Below, in pieces: positions 44,619 to 55,135 of a DNA stretch of 64,000 nucleotides; the stretch's first letter is position 1; each line of letters opens with the position of its first letter. The DNA comes from VAZQ01 sp963771845 (GTDB taxonomy: Bacteria > Pseudomonadota > Alphaproteobacteria > Rhizobiales > Xanthobacteraceae), in assembly GCA_963771845.1 (NCBI GenBank), contig CAVYVC010000012.1:6846-70845 (forward strand), read 5' to 3'. The notes below the pieces were generated by a model. It saw nothing but the letters and a program-made list of their open reading frames with translations, was not told where the DNA came from and did no database searches. The position numbers and the translations under genes were made by a program.

Positions 44619-45793
44619 TGAGCGCGAGGGCGGTGACGGAGCAGCCTGGAGCAAACCAGGCCGACCGTCATGACAACAGCGGCTCCCATGAAAAGGCTCG
44701 GCTCGGCCCCCGCATGGGCAAAGCCGTAGCCGTAGATCACCGGACCCAGCGCCTGACCCATATAGAACGAGGAGGAGTGCAGCGCTGCCGCTGCCCCGCG
44801 GGCGGTCTGGGAGAGATCGGTCACATGCACCTGAATGGATCCGTGCAGGAGATAGAAGCCAAAGCCGAACATGGCGAAGACCGCAACTTGCCACGTCCAT
44901 GAGAAATGCAGCGCGATGAGAACCAGCCCGCCCGCCGCTAAAGTCCCGCCGGCGATCATCAGATGTGCTTCTCGAAAGCGGGCGATGAGCACGGGAACCG
45001 AGAGCGAATAGAAGATGCCCCCGATTGCAAAAGTAGCAATCAACAGACCGGCAATGGATGCGCGCGGCTCGCCTGCTGCGAGAAGAAGCAAAGCCACGTA
45101 GGGAAACAGCCCGTGGATGACAATTGCTTCGAAGAATACCGAGCCAAAGCAGATCTTGGCGCGCGGGTCCGCAAAGATGCTGTGGAAATTCGCAAGGACT
45201 GCCGCGCGATGGAACCGAGCAGGCGGAGGGCTCTTGACCTCTCGCAAAGCAAGGAAAGCCGCAATCGCCACCAGCAAGCCGAACACGCTCAGGATCGCGA
45301 ACACGCCCCGCCAGCCGAAATAATCGCCAATCACGCCTGCGAGTGACGCTCCCACGAGATTTCCGGTAAGCGCAACGGCGAGCAGGCGACCGATCGAAAC
45401 CTGGCGCCGCTCCACCGGGATCAGATCTCCGATCAGCGCCATCGCCACCGGAAATATTCCGCCTGCCACCAGTCCCGCTACTATCCGCGTGGCGACCAGC
45501 AAGCTGAAACTCGTTGCGACTGCGCTGATGAGTCCGGCGATCGCGACCACCAGCAGGCATAAATTCATGAGGCGGGTCTTGCCGAAGAAATCAGCGGTGG
45601 TGCCGAGCACGGGCTGCACCAGGGCGTAGGGAAACGTAAAGGCGCTTGAGAGCAGCGCTGCCGTCTTTACATCAATGGCGAGATCGCCAGCGATCATCGG
45701 GATCACGGGATCGACGGCGCGCGTGAACAAGGTCTGCGCAAATACAACGAGGCCGACGATTTTGAGGACAGGAAGGATAGCCGGGCTCGCCAA
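44600..45793 (-). CDS. MFS transporter
   Basis: This 397-residue permease has about twelve hydrophobic segments. Family marks are the loop after helix 2 (GTTADFFGKTR) and a helix-4 VATRIVAGLVAGG segment. It resembles drug or sugar/arabinose-efflux-type MFS proteins, but the substrate cannot be inferred. It begins 2 bases after the kdsA stop on the same strand and may be cotranscribed with it. Its 3' end overlaps queF. Confidence 0.9.
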   Translation of the reverse strand: MASPAILPVLKIVGLVVFAQTLFTRAVDPVIPMIAGDLAIDVKTAALLSSAFTFPYALVQPVLGTTADFFGKTRLMNLCLLVVAIAGLISAVATSFSLLVATRIVAGLVAGGIFPVAMALIGDLIPVERRQVSIGRLLAVALTGNLVGASLAGVIGDYFGWRGVFAILSVFGLLVAIAAFLALREVKSPPPARFHRAAVLANFHSIFADPRAKICFGSVFFEAIVIHGLFPYVALLLLAAGEPRASIAGLLIATFAIGGIFYSLSVPVLIARFREAHLMIAGGTLAAGGLVLIALHFSWTWQVAVFAMFGFGFYLLHGSIQVHVTDLSQTARGAAAALHSSSFYMGQALGPVIYGYGFAHAGAEPSLFMGAAVVMTVGLVCSRLLRHRPRAHHPRPR

Positions 45794-45795
45794 TC

Positions 45796-46638
45796 TTAAT
45801 GTTTCGCGAGCCGGTCAAATTCGATGAGCCGGCGCAGCAGGGTCTCGAGATCCTTGAGCGCGATCATATTCGGCCCGTCGGAAGGTGCCTTATCAGGATC
45901 CTGATGGGTTTCAATAAAGACCCCGGCCACTCCGACAGCAACCGCCGCTCGCGCCAGCACGCCCACAAACTGCCGCTGCCCGCCCGACGACGTGCCCTGC
46001 CCGCCTGGCTGTTGCACCGAGTGGGTAGCATCAAAGATGACCGGCGCTCCGATCGCCTCGGCAAGGATCGGCAGCGCGCGCATGTCTGAAACGAGCGTGT
46101 TGTAGCCGAACGACGCTCCCCGTTCCGTGACCAGCACATTCCTATTGCCGGCGGCGGTGACTTTCGCGACCACGTTTGCCATGTCCCAGGGCGCCAAAAA
46201 CTGCCCCTTTTTCACGTTGATCGGCCGCCCCGTTTTCGCGGCAGCGATGATGAGATCGGTTTGCCGGCAGAGAAACGCCGGGATCTGCAGCACGTCGACC
46301 GCCTCGGAGACGGGCCCGCATTGCTGCGTCTCATGCACGTCGGTGAGAACGGGGATGGCAAGCTTCTCACGCAGTTCGGCAAAGATCGGCAGCGCTTCCT
46401 TGAGCCCAATCCCTCGCTTGCTGCTACCGCTGGTACGATTGGCCTTGTCGAAGGAGGTCTTGTAGACGAATGCAATTGCCAACCTTGCGCAGATGTCCTT
46501 GAGCGCGCCTGCCATTTCGAGCGCGTGATCGCGGCTTTCGAGGGCACATGGCCCCGCGATCAACGCAAGCGGCAGAGTGTTGCCGAAGCGCGCCGTTCCG
46601 ATCTCGACAATTGCCTTGGGACCAGGCTCGACGGTCAC
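45796..46638 (-). CDS. kdsA: 3-deoxy-8-phosphooctulonate synthase
   Basis: This enzyme condenses phosphoenolpyruvate with arabinose 5-phosphate to make KDO 8-phosphate for lipopolysaccharide. The 280 residues include GPCALESRDHALEMA, KTSFDKANRTS, LTDVHE and DATHSVQQPGG, all canonical. Its start overlaps the stop of the NIPSNAP gene by 4 bases, so the two are translationally coupled. Confidence 0.97.
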   Translation of the reverse strand: MTVEPGPKAIVEIGTARFGNTLPLALIAGPCALESRDHALEMAGALKDICARLAIAFVYKTSFDKANRTSGSSKRGIGLKEALPIFAELREKLAIPVLTDVHETQQCGPVSEAVDVLQIPAFLCRQTDLIIAAAKTGRPINVKKGQFLAPWDMANVVAKVTAAGNRNVLVTERGASFGYNTLVSDMRALPILAEAIGAPVIFDATHSVQQPGGQGTSSGGQRQFVGVLARAAVAVGVAGVFIETHQDPDKAPSDGPNMIALKDLETLLRRLIEFDRLAKH

Positions 46639-46964
46639 TGCACTGCCGAGAAACTGGTCGGCTGGAGAAACATGTTCTTGATCGAAGCGACGATGGGACC
46701 ATCACGCTCGCTCTCCGCGCGCTTGGAGAGCCATTCGGGATCGCTTGCGAACGCGGCCCACTTTTTCTCCCGTTCCGCGAGCAATTCCCATGCCAAGAGG
46801 TAGTGCAGGTCTTGATTCCCGCCGTCGCCGACGAGAACGGTCCAGAACCCCGCCTGCCTGATGCCATGGCGCTTCCACAGCTCAAGCGTTGTGGTCTCAA
46901 ACCGCTTGAGGAGCGCCGGCAGCCGGCCGGTCACGCAGTGATAAATGCGCAATTCGTAGATCAT
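46635..46964 (-). CDS. NIPSNAP-family protein
   Basis: The 109-residue protein has the NIPSNAP beginning (MIYELRIYHC, then a GRLPALLKRFE helix) and an HYLLAWE-type strand in the centre. NIPSNAP proteins have a dimeric ferredoxin-like alpha/beta fold, and their biochemical role is unclear. It lies between pyrG and kdsA and overlaps kdsA by 4 bases. Family assignment is good; function is unknown. Confidence 0.85.
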   Translation of the reverse strand: MIYELRIYHCVTGRLPALLKRFETTTLELWKRHGIRQAGFWTVLVGDGGNQDLHYLLAWELLAEREKKWAAFASDPEWLSKRAESERDGPIVASIKNMFLQPTSFSAVQ

Positions 46965-47033
46965 TGCTTGCCTCGCAGGAAATGGGTGGGGGGGTCGACG
47001 TTAATGCCGGCGCGCGGAAACGCAACGGCCGGT

Positions 47034-48662
<1,629 letters not shown>

Positions 48663-48837
48663 GGGACCCAATGTTTAGCGCGCCGCTCCCGATTCGCCGA
48701 GAGCCCCGTTGCGACGCCTTGAGGCCGCCGCATGCGGTTTTTGCATGACGGCGATTTCACGTGTTGCGCCAGCGCTCTGCGCCGGCGCCCTCAAGTGATC
48801 TGCGAGTTCAACATTCCTCATTTGCATAGCTTCTTGA

Positions 48838-48865
48838 GTGAAGGGCCGGTCACCCGGCCCTTCAC
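48838..48865 (-). terminator. Hairpin terminator after secG
   Basis: GTGAAGGGCCGG and CCGGCCCTTCAC form a perfect 12-bp stem with a 4-base loop, starting 5 bases after the secG stop. On the minus strand only a weak T-containing stretch follows, so termination may be incomplete or need Rho. The stem strength makes a transcription boundary likely. Confidence 0.7.
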
Positions 48866-48870
48866 AAATC

Positions 48871-49248
48871 TCATTGTGAGCGCGGAACTTGAGGCCCGGA
48901 TGGCGGCGGCGGTGGGGCCGGCTGCTCGGTCTGACGCAGAGTGTCGAGCACGCCCCCACCCTGTCCACCCAGCGGCCCGCTGGGCGTTTCCTGGGCTGGT
49001 GTTCCCTGGATGATCGATCGTGGCTTGCGATCCCAGCTGGCGAGCACGGACAAGAGCAGGCTGGTCGCGAAGAACACCCCGGCCAAGACCGCGGTCGTGC
49101 GGGTCAGAATATTCGATGTCCCGCGGCTCGAAAGAAATCCGCCGGATGAGCCGATCCCAAGCCCGCCCCCTTCCGATTTTTGCAACAGCACCACCCCGAT
49201 CATGGCGCAGATCACCATGAGATGGAGGACGACAATGACGGTCTGCAT
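48871..49248 (-). CDS. secG: Preprotein translocase subunit SecG
   Basis: This is a small SecYEG subunit of 125 residues. It has two hydrophobic helices (about 3-22 and 53-72) separated by the conserved KSEGGGLGIGSSGGF loop. A disordered proline-rich C-terminal tail is typical of alphaproteobacterial SecG. It lies between tpiA and pyrG. A strong hairpin lies directly after its stop. Confidence 0.93.
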   Translation of the reverse strand: MQTVIVVLHLMVICAMIGVVLLQKSEGGGLGIGSSGGFLSSRGTSNILTRTTAVLAGVFFATSLLLSVLASWDRKPRSIIQGTPAQETPSGPLGGQGGGVLDTLRQTEQPAPPPPPSGPQVPRSQ

Positions 49249-49379
49249 GAATCCCCGTTCGGCTCGATATGGGTGTGAAGGCGTGGCGGTTCCGGTCGCT
49301 CATATAGGGCGCTGCGGTCCAACCATCAAGAAATCGGCACGGCGGCTGCGGTTGGACGCGATCTTTGCGTCCTTGTAGT

Positions 49380-49398
49380 GGCGGGTTTCAAGCCCGCC
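49380..49398. repeat. Palindromic repeat unit 1 (secG-tpiA gap)
   Basis: GGCGGG and CCCGCC flank a short loop to make a 19-base palindromic unit. It is nearly identical, in inverted orientation, to the unit at 49505-49525. Such pairs are typical of REP-like dispersed elements. It could also act as a transcription terminator between secG and tpiA. Confidence 0.6.
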
Positions 49399-49504
49399 CC
49401 CTTCGTCGCCGGGAGCGATCGCGAGATTGTCTCCTGAAGAGAAGGGATGAGGCAGCTTGTTTCAGGATCTGAGCGCAACTTCACCGACGTTGTTTGTTGC
49501 CCCA

Positions 49505-49525
49505 GGGCGGGTTTGAGACCCGCCC
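49505..49525. repeat. Palindromic repeat unit 2 (secG-tpiA gap)
   Basis: GGGCGGGT and ACCCGCCC form an 8-bp stem with a 5-base loop, 20 bases beyond the tpiA stop. Read on the other strand, unit 1 matches it with two mismatches in the core. Confidence 0.6.
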
Positions 49526-49545
49526 GTACAGATCACGGTGGGTGC

Positions 49546-50298
49546 TCAGCGATAGACGCCGGCAACCGCCAAGAACTCCTGCGCGTTGAGGCTCGCGCCG
49601 CCGACGAGTGCCCCATCCACGTCGGCAACGCTCATCAGCTCCTTGGCGTTGGATGGCTTGACCGATCCGCCATAGAGAATGCGCATCGTTTGCATCGCGC
49701 TCCCAAATCTCGACGCGAGGCGCTGGCGAATGAATCCATGCATTTCACCAATGTCGTTTGTGGTCGGAGTGAGGCCGGTGCCGATGGCCCAGACTGGTTC
49801 GTACGCCACGACAACGGTGTCAGCAGTCGAGCCATCAGGCAGTGAGCCGTCGAGCTGAGAGCGGACTACGTCGAGGGCCGAGCCGCCCTCTCGCTCAGCA
49901 CGGGTTTCCCCGACACAAACGATCGCCAACAGGGACGCGCGCCGCGCTGCGAGCGCCTTGGCACGGACGTCCGCGTTTGTCTCTTTGTGGAGAGTGCGGC
50001 GTTCCGAGTGCCCGACAATGACCGAGGTCGCCCCAGCGTCGCGGAGCATTTCAGCCGAAATGTCCCCGGTGAAGGCGCCGACGGGCTCGGGGTGGCAATC
50101 CTGCGCCCCGATCGCCACAGGAGAGCAGCCAGCAAGGCCTGCAAACTGCGCGATCAATGTCGCGGGCGGGCACACCATGAGCTCGACGCCGGAAAGCTCA
50201 CCCGACCCCGCGATGATGCCCGCAAGCTCGCGTGCGCAAGCGCGCAGGCCGTTCATCTTCCAGTTTCCGGCCACGAGCGGCCGGCGCCGAGCGCTCAC
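49546..50298 (-). CDS. tpiA: Triosephosphate isomerase
   Basis: This glycolytic enzyme has 250 residues. It shows GNWKMNG near the start, the catalytic histidine in VGHSERR, and the catalytic glutamate in AYEPVWAIGTG. I use the GTG at 50298 because AAAGGAG lies a few bases upstream. The frame continues far upstream, antisense to ppiD, without meaning. The gene is divergent from ppiD. Confidence 0.97.
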   Translation of the reverse strand: MSARRRPLVAGNWKMNGLRACARELAGIIAGSGELSGVELMVCPPATLIAQFAGLAGCSPVAIGAQDCHPEPVGAFTGDISAEMLRDAGATSVIVGHSERRTLHKETNADVRAKALAARRASLLAIVCVGETRAEREGGSALDVVRSQLDGSLPDGSTADTVVVAYEPVWAIGTGLTPTTNDIGEMHGFIRQRLASRFGSAMQTMRILYGGSVKPSNAKELMSVADVDGALVGGASLNAQEFLAVAGVYR

Positions 50299-50418
50299 AA
50301 GGCTCTCCTTTGCCCTTAATCCCGCCATGGGCTTAGCCCAACGAATATTGCGGGGCAGCCAGGGCCACCCTAAGATGTGCAACCCCTCGGAAGCGAGGGT
50401 TTTCCCACCGGATGACGC

Positions 50419-52335
50419 ATGCTTAGAGGTCTCAGAAAAGCCTCTACCAATTGGCTCGGCAAGGTAGTGATGGCCGCCGTGGTCGGCTTTCTGGTCATCA
50501 GCTTTGCCATTTGGGGCATCGGCGACATCTTCCGTGGGTTCGGCCGCTCGACCGTCGCCAAGATCGGCGGCACCGAGATCACGATCGAGCAGTTCCGCAC
50601 TCTCTATAACGATCGGCTCCAGCAATATTCCCGGCAGCTCGGCCGTCCCATCAGCATGGACCAGGCCCGCGCCATGGGCCTCGACCGGCTGGTGCTCGGC
50701 CAAATCGTTTCCGAAATCGTGCTCGATGAGAGGGTGCGCAAGCTCGGTCTCAACATCTCGGATGCGGAAGTTGCGAAGCTGATCGCCGCTGATCCAGCGT
50801 TCCGCGGGCCGACCGGCCAGTTCGATCGTTTCACCTTTGAGCAGACCATCCGCAGTGCCGGTTATACGGAAGCCCGCTACGTTGCCGAGCAGCGTCGGCG
50901 GATGCTGCGGCGCGAGGTCGCCGGCACGATCGCGTCGGGAATGGAAGCGCCCAAGGCGCTGATCGAGGCTGCCAATCGCTATCAGAACGAGCAGCGATCG
51001 ATTGAGTATGTGCTCCTGGATCATGCCCAGGCAGGCGATATTCCCGCTCCGAGCGAGGAGGAACTTGCCAAGTATTTTGACGAGCGCAAAGTTCTCTTTC
51101 GTGCCCCCGAATATCGCAAGCTGGTGGTTGTCTCGCTCATCCCGAGCGAGCTTGCGCAATGGATCGAGATTCCCGAGGCGGACCTCAAGCGCGCATACGA
51201 GGAGCGGCGCGCTCGTTACATGACCCCCGAGCGCCGGCAGATCGAGCAGATCGATTTTCCGGATACGGAGGCAGCACAGGCGGCCGCACAGCGCATTGCC
51301 CAGGGCGCAAGTTTCGCCGACATCGCGAAGGAAATAGGCAAGACCGAAAAGGATATCGATCTCGGCTCCTTCACCAAGGCGGGCATGATCGACCGGGCGG
51401 TTGCCGATGCCGCCTTCGCGCTGAAGGAAGGCGAGGTCAGCGGCGTGATTGCGGGCCGGTTTGGACCGGTGCTTGTGCGCGTCGTCAAGGTCGAACCCGA
51501 GCAGGTCCGTTCCTTTGACGAGGTCAAGGGCGAGCTCAAGCGGGAGCTCGCAACCGCGCGCGCCAAAGCCGATGTGCATGATACCTACGACAAGATCGAG
51601 GACGCGCGCGCAGAAGGAAAACCCCTGGCCGATGTTGCCGAGAGCTTCAAGCTGCCGGTGCGCACCATTGAGGCGATCGATCGCTCCGGCCGCGACCCCG
51701 CGGGCACGCCGATTGGGCTGCCCGACCAGAAGCGGCTTATCGAGGCGGCCTTTTCCACCGATGTCGGTGTTGAACGCGATCCGCTGCAGGTAGCGGACGG
51801 ATATGTCTGGTACGACGTGGTCGCAATAACGCCTTCGCGCGAGCGGCCGCTTGACGAGGTTAAGGACCAGGTGGCAGCGCGCTGGCGCGAGCAGGAGATC
51901 GCGAAGCGGCTCAACGCCAAGGCCGACGAGATTCTCGAAAAGCTCAAAGCCGGCACCGCGCTGGCCGATGTCGCCGCGGCCGGTCACCTCAAGGTCGAGA
52001 CCCTTTCCGGCATCAAGCGGGGTGGCGTATCGCCGCCGCTCTCGGCTGCTGTCGTTGAGACGATCTTCCGCACACCGAAGGACGCAAACGCCAGAGGCGA
52101 TGCCGCACAGGGGGGCGATCAGCTTGTGTTTCGGGTGACCGACATCGTTGTCCCGCCGCTCGAGGCGGAGAGCGATAATTCCAAGCGCGTGGTGGAGGTG
52201 CTCAATCGCGCCTTGTCCGAAGATGTTCTCACCCAATACGTTGCACAGCTTGAAAGCGAAATGGGCGTGACCTTCAATCAAAGTGCACTGAACCAGGTGA
52301 TCAGCGGCGGAGCCGACACCGGCGACGCGAACTGA
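50419..52335 (+). CDS. ppiD: PpiD/SurA-N-type peptidylprolyl isomerase, membrane-anchored
   Basis: This periplasmic folding factor has 638 residues. A single N-terminal membrane helix (about 13-35) anchors it. A SurA-N-like chaperone region (about 40-230) and a parvulin-like domain (about 255-365, with GASFADIAKEIGKTEKDIDLG) follow, then a long C-terminal chaperone region. PpiD helps outer-membrane and secreted proteins leave the Sec translocon. trpE begins 8 bases after its stop, so the two are probably cotranscribed. Confidence 0.93.
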   Translation: MLRGLRKASTNWLGKVVMAAVVGFLVISFAIWGIGDIFRGFGRSTVAKIGGTEITIEQFRTLYNDRLQQYSRQLGRPISMDQARAMGLDRLVLGQIVSEIVLDERVRKLGLNISDAEVAKLIAADPAFRGPTGQFDRFTFEQTIRSAGYTEARYVAEQRRRMLRREVAGTIASGMEAPKALIEAANRYQNEQRSIEYVLLDHAQAGDIPAPSEEELAKYFDERKVLFRAPEYRKLVVVSLIPSELAQWIEIPEADLKRAYEERRARYMTPERRQIEQIDFPDTEAAQAAAQRIAQGASFADIAKEIGKTEKDIDLGSFTKAGMIDRAVADAAFALKEGEVSGVIAGRFGPVLVRVVKVEPEQVRSFDEVKGELKRELATARAKADVHDTYDKIEDARAEGKPLADVAESFKLPVRTIEAIDRSGRDPAGTPIGLPDQKRLIEAAFSTDVGVERDPLQVADGYVWYDVVAITPSRERPLDEVKDQVAARWREQEIAKRLNAKADEILEKLKAGTALADVAAAGHLKVETLSGIKRGGVSPPLSAAVVETIFRTPKDANARGDAAQGGDQLVFRVTDIVVPPLEAESDNSKRVVEVLNRALSEDVLTQYVAQLESEMGVTFNQSALNQVISGGADTGDAN

Positions 52336-52343
52336 TTTGCGCC

Positions 52344-53852
52344 ATGCAGATCGAGCCGCCGGCACCGGCGTTTGCCCGACGCTACGCCCGGGGCGAAGCC
52401 CAGGTCGTGTGGACAAATCTGGTCTCGGATCTGGAAACTCCGGTATCCGCTTTCCTCAAGGTCGCGCGCGAGCGGCCCTTGAGCTTTCTGCTCGAATCTG
52501 TCGAAGGGGGCGAGGTGCGCGGACGCTATTCGATTATTGGCCTTGCGCCCGATCTCATCTGGCGCACGGTGGACGGGCGCGCGGAAATAAAGCGCAGCGC
52601 GGACGGCGGGGAGGACTTCCGCCCGTGCAATGAACCGCCATTGGCGGCGCTGCGCAGCGTCATCGCGGAGAGCCGCATCGAGCTTCCCGACAGCTTGCCG
52701 CCCATGGCCGCCGGCATGTTCGGGTATATCGGCTACGACATGGTGCGGCTGATGGAGGATCTTCCCTCCTCCAAGCCCGACCCGATCGGCATCCCGGATG
52801 CCATGCTGCTGCGGCCCACCGTCGTGGTGGTTTTCGACGCGGTCGCCGACATCATCACCATCGTCACTCCGGTGCGGACGGAAGCCGGCTGTTCAGCGGA
52901 TACCGCCTTCGAGCGTGCGGGCAAGCGGCTTGCGGGCGTTGTGGAAGCACTTGATGCGCCGTTTGCCCACTCCCCTCCCCGCATGCAGAAAGGACCACTC
53001 TCGGTCTGGCCGTCGTCAAACACGCCGTCAACCGAATATGAGCGCATGGTCGATGTCGCCAAGGAATACATTGCGGCCGGCGACGTATTTCAGGTCGTGC
53101 TGTCGCAACGGTTCGCGGCACCATTCGAGCTGCCGCCGTTTGCGCTCTACCGCGCGCTGCGCCGGGTCAACCCCGCTCCTTTTCTCTATTTCCTCGATTT
53201 CGGCAGTTTTGCCATTGCCGGGTCGAGTCCTGAGATCCTGGTGCGCGTGCGCGAGGGTACGGTGACCATCCGGCCGCTTGCGGGCACGCGGCCACGCGGA
53301 GGAACGCCGCAGGAGGACAAGGCGCTGGAGGCCGCGCTCCTCGCCGATCCCAAGGAACGCGCGGAGCATCTCATGCTGCTCGATCTCGGGCGCAATGATG
53401 TGGGGCGCGTCTCCCGCACCGCGACGGTCACTGTGACGGATCAGTTTCTGATCGAGCGTTTCAGTCAGGTCATGCACATCGTGTCCAATGTCGAGGGTAA
53501 GCTCGATGCCAACAAGGACGCCCTCGACGCGCTCGTCGCAGGCTTTCCCGCCGGCACCGTTTCGGGAGCGCCGAAGGTGCGGGCGATGCAGATCATCGAC
53601 GAGTTGGAGAAGGAAAAGCGCGGCATCTACGCCGGCTCGGTCGGCTATTTCTCAGCGGCCGGAGAACTCGACAGCTGCATCATTCTGCGCACCGCGCTGA
53701 TCAAGGACGGGATGATGTATGTCCAGGCCGGCGCCGGCATTGTGGCCGATTCCAATCCCAAGGCCGAGCAGCAGGAATGCGTCGACAAGGCGAAGGCGCT
53801 GTTCCGCTCCGCGGAGGAAGCCAAGCGCTTCGCCAGCGACCCAAGGGGATGA
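52344..53852 (+). CDS. trpE: Anthranilate synthase component I
   Basis: This enzyme converts chorismate to anthranilate, the first step of tryptophan synthesis. The 502 residues include the tryptophan-feedback LLES element near residue 49. The chorismate-binding core has PEILVRV, AGTRPRGG, LLDLGRNDVGRVS and GAPKVRAMQIIDELE. It is a separate component I, not the TrpEG fusion, so it needs TrpG. No trpG follows in this window. The next gene, on the opposite strand, is unrelated. Confidence 0.96.
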   Translation: MQIEPPAPAFARRYARGEAQVVWTNLVSDLETPVSAFLKVARERPLSFLLESVEGGEVRGRYSIIGLAPDLIWRTVDGRAEIKRSADGGEDFRPCNEPPLAALRSVIAESRIELPDSLPPMAAGMFGYIGYDMVRLMEDLPSSKPDPIGIPDAMLLRPTVVVVFDAVADIITIVTPVRTEAGCSADTAFERAGKRLAGVVEALDAPFAHSPPRMQKGPLSVWPSSNTPSTEYERMVDVAKEYIAAGDVFQVVLSQRFAAPFELPPFALYRALRRVNPAPFLYFLDFGSFAIAGSSPEILVRVREGTVTIRPLAGTRPRGGTPQEDKALEAALLADPKERAEHLMLLDLGRNDVGRVSRTATVTVTDQFLIERFSQVMHIVSNVEGKLDANKDALDALVAGFPAGTVSGAPKVRAMQIIDELEKEKRGIYAGSVGYFSAAGELDSCIILRTALIKDGMMYVQAGAGIVADSNPKAEQQECVDKAKALFRSAEEAKRFASDPRG

Positions 53853-53897
53853 CCGTCCAGTTCTGCCACGACCGCAAGTGACAAGTGATATGAGGTT

Positions 53898-54593
53898 TCA
53901 CTCCGCGGCGACGCCCTGCCCCCGTCGCCTGATCTGCGGATAAAATTGCGGTGCTTCGTTCCGGTCGGTCATGCCGTAGTCGCGAATGATGCGGACCCGG
54001 CGGTGGCGCAGCTTGCCAAAGTCTGGACGTGCGACCGGAGCCCACCGTTGCACCGTTTCGGCGTCTCGCCAGGTCACCAGCAGTAACAGCTTTCCCGGAT
54101 TGTAAATGCTCTCGAAAATCTCATGCTCGACGAGACCCTCGGCGTCCTTGTCCAGGCCAAGCTGCGCGGCAAGCTGCTCCGCCGCGATTTTCTGCTTGTC
54201 GCCCTTGGGCGGACCAAGCTCGGTGATCGAGACCGCCTTTGCCAGCGGGTTCGCCGTCTCGTCGAAGCGTTGCTGGACGACGGCAAGGCCGCGCGGCGGA
54301 TCGCTGTCGTCGGTCACTTCGCCGACGCGCAGGTGGTAATCCTCGAAAATTTCTATTCGCCCCTTCTCCTGTACGCCATGGTGCTCGCGCTGCGTGCGCC
54401 AGCGCACCACGGACTTTTCATCGCGCCAGCTCGACAGCGACAGCAAGCGGCCTTTCGTCCGTTTGCTCTCGAAGCGCTCGTTATCGATGAAGCCTTCGAT
54501 CGCTTCGAGCTTGGGTTTGAGAAATTTGGCGAGATCGAGATAATCGTTCCAGCGTTCCTTCTTCGGTTGGACTTCGAAGATCACAGCAAACAT
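53898..54593 (-). CDS. Tandem ABM/ferredoxin-like fold protein
   Basis: The 231-residue protein contains two alpha/beta units resembling antibiotic-biosynthesis-monooxygenase (ABM) domains. The first (about 1-95) has FAVIFEVQPKKERWNDYL and LLSLSSWRDEKSVVRWR. The second (about 115-215) has a matching LLLLVTWRDAETVQRWAP. The two W-R-D repeats suggest internal duplication. No enzyme activity can be assigned. It is the first gene after trpE and begins the accessory part of the window. Confidence 0.82.
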   Translation of the reverse strand: MFAVIFEVQPKKERWNDYLDLAKFLKPKLEAIEGFIDNERFESKRTKGRLLSLSSWRDEKSVVRWRTQREHHGVQEKGRIEIFEDYHLRVGEVTDDSDPPRGLAVVQQRFDETANPLAKAVSITELGPPKGDKQKIAAEQLAAQLGLDKDAEGLVEHEIFESIYNPGKLLLLVTWRDAETVQRWAPVARPDFGKLRHRRVRIIRDYGMTDRNEAPQFYPQIRRRGQGVAAE

Positions 54594-54775
54594 GGGCGTT
54601 CCTCCTCGTTCAGGCGGCCTGGCGCTTGCTACGGCCCAGACCGTAGCAAGGCTTGGAACTTTGCAGGATCGCTTTCTGCTGCCAATTATCTGGCGGGTTG
54701 TCCGGAGACGATAGATTGGCTGTATGCCGATCCCGCCGCATCCGTATGACGCGCGAGCGCGATCCTGTTTGGCAC

Positions 54776-54807
54776 AAAAAATAGAGGCCGCCGATTACGA
54801 CGGCCTC
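54776..54807 (-). terminator. Intrinsic terminator of the 60-residue protein gene
   Basis: On the minus strand GAGGCCG and CGGCCTC pair (with two more G-C pairs after a mismatch) around a small loop. They are followed by TATTTTTTG. This is a textbook Rho-independent terminator, and it lies 25 bases after the small gene's stop. Confidence 0.85.
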
Positions 54808-54832
54808 GCCACATCTGAACAGTCGCCGGCGG

Positions 54833-55015
54833 TCAGCGGACCGGCGGCCGCTTCACCACCACTGCTGATGGTCGTTTGACTCTCTCCGCATTCAGGATGG
54901 CGCACACGAGGTCCGCCACCCATTGCAGTCTGGCATTGATCAAAGTGCGGTCCTGATCCCTGCTGCGTTCGGCCTGTCGTTTCGGTTTGGAGGGCGTGAT
55001 GACTTTGTCAGACAT
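54833..55015 (-). CDS. Small basic hypothetical protein behind a CtrA-like box
   Basis: I do not recognise this 60-residue basic protein. A lysine/arginine-rich N-terminus is followed by a helix (ARLQWVADLVCAILNAE) and a basic proline/valine tail. It is well framed as a transcription unit: GGGAGAGA upstream of the ATG at 55015, an intrinsic terminator after the stop, and a CtrA-type box 58 bases upstream. Confidence 0.7.
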   Translation of the reverse strand: MSDKVITPSKPKRQAERSRDQDRTLINARLQWVADLVCAILNAERVKRPSAVVVKRPPVR

Positions 55016-55072
55016 GGTATCTCTCCCGAGTATCCATGCCTCCTCACGGTCGTGAGCATTGATTCCAATTCG

Positions 55073-55087
55073 TTAATGAGTCGTTAA
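55073..55087 (-). promoter_or_regulatory. CtrA binding-site candidate
   Basis: TTAA-N7-TTAA is matched exactly. On the minus strand the site reads TTAAC-N6-TTAAC, which also fits the extended form. It lies upstream of the 60-residue protein gene. CtrA is the alphaproteobacterial cell-cycle regulator. The call rests on motif and position only. Confidence 0.55.
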
Positions 55088-55135
55088 CGTAAACGAATGT
55101 GGAATACCCGCACAGTCGTCGACATCGTTGCAGCC

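Noticed and set aside
49546..52416. A 956-codon open frame on the minus strand
   Set aside because: Only its last 250 codons are a gene (tpiA). The rest is antisense to ppiD and open because of GC-rich codon bias. A GTG with a good ribosome-binding site at 50298 marks the true start.
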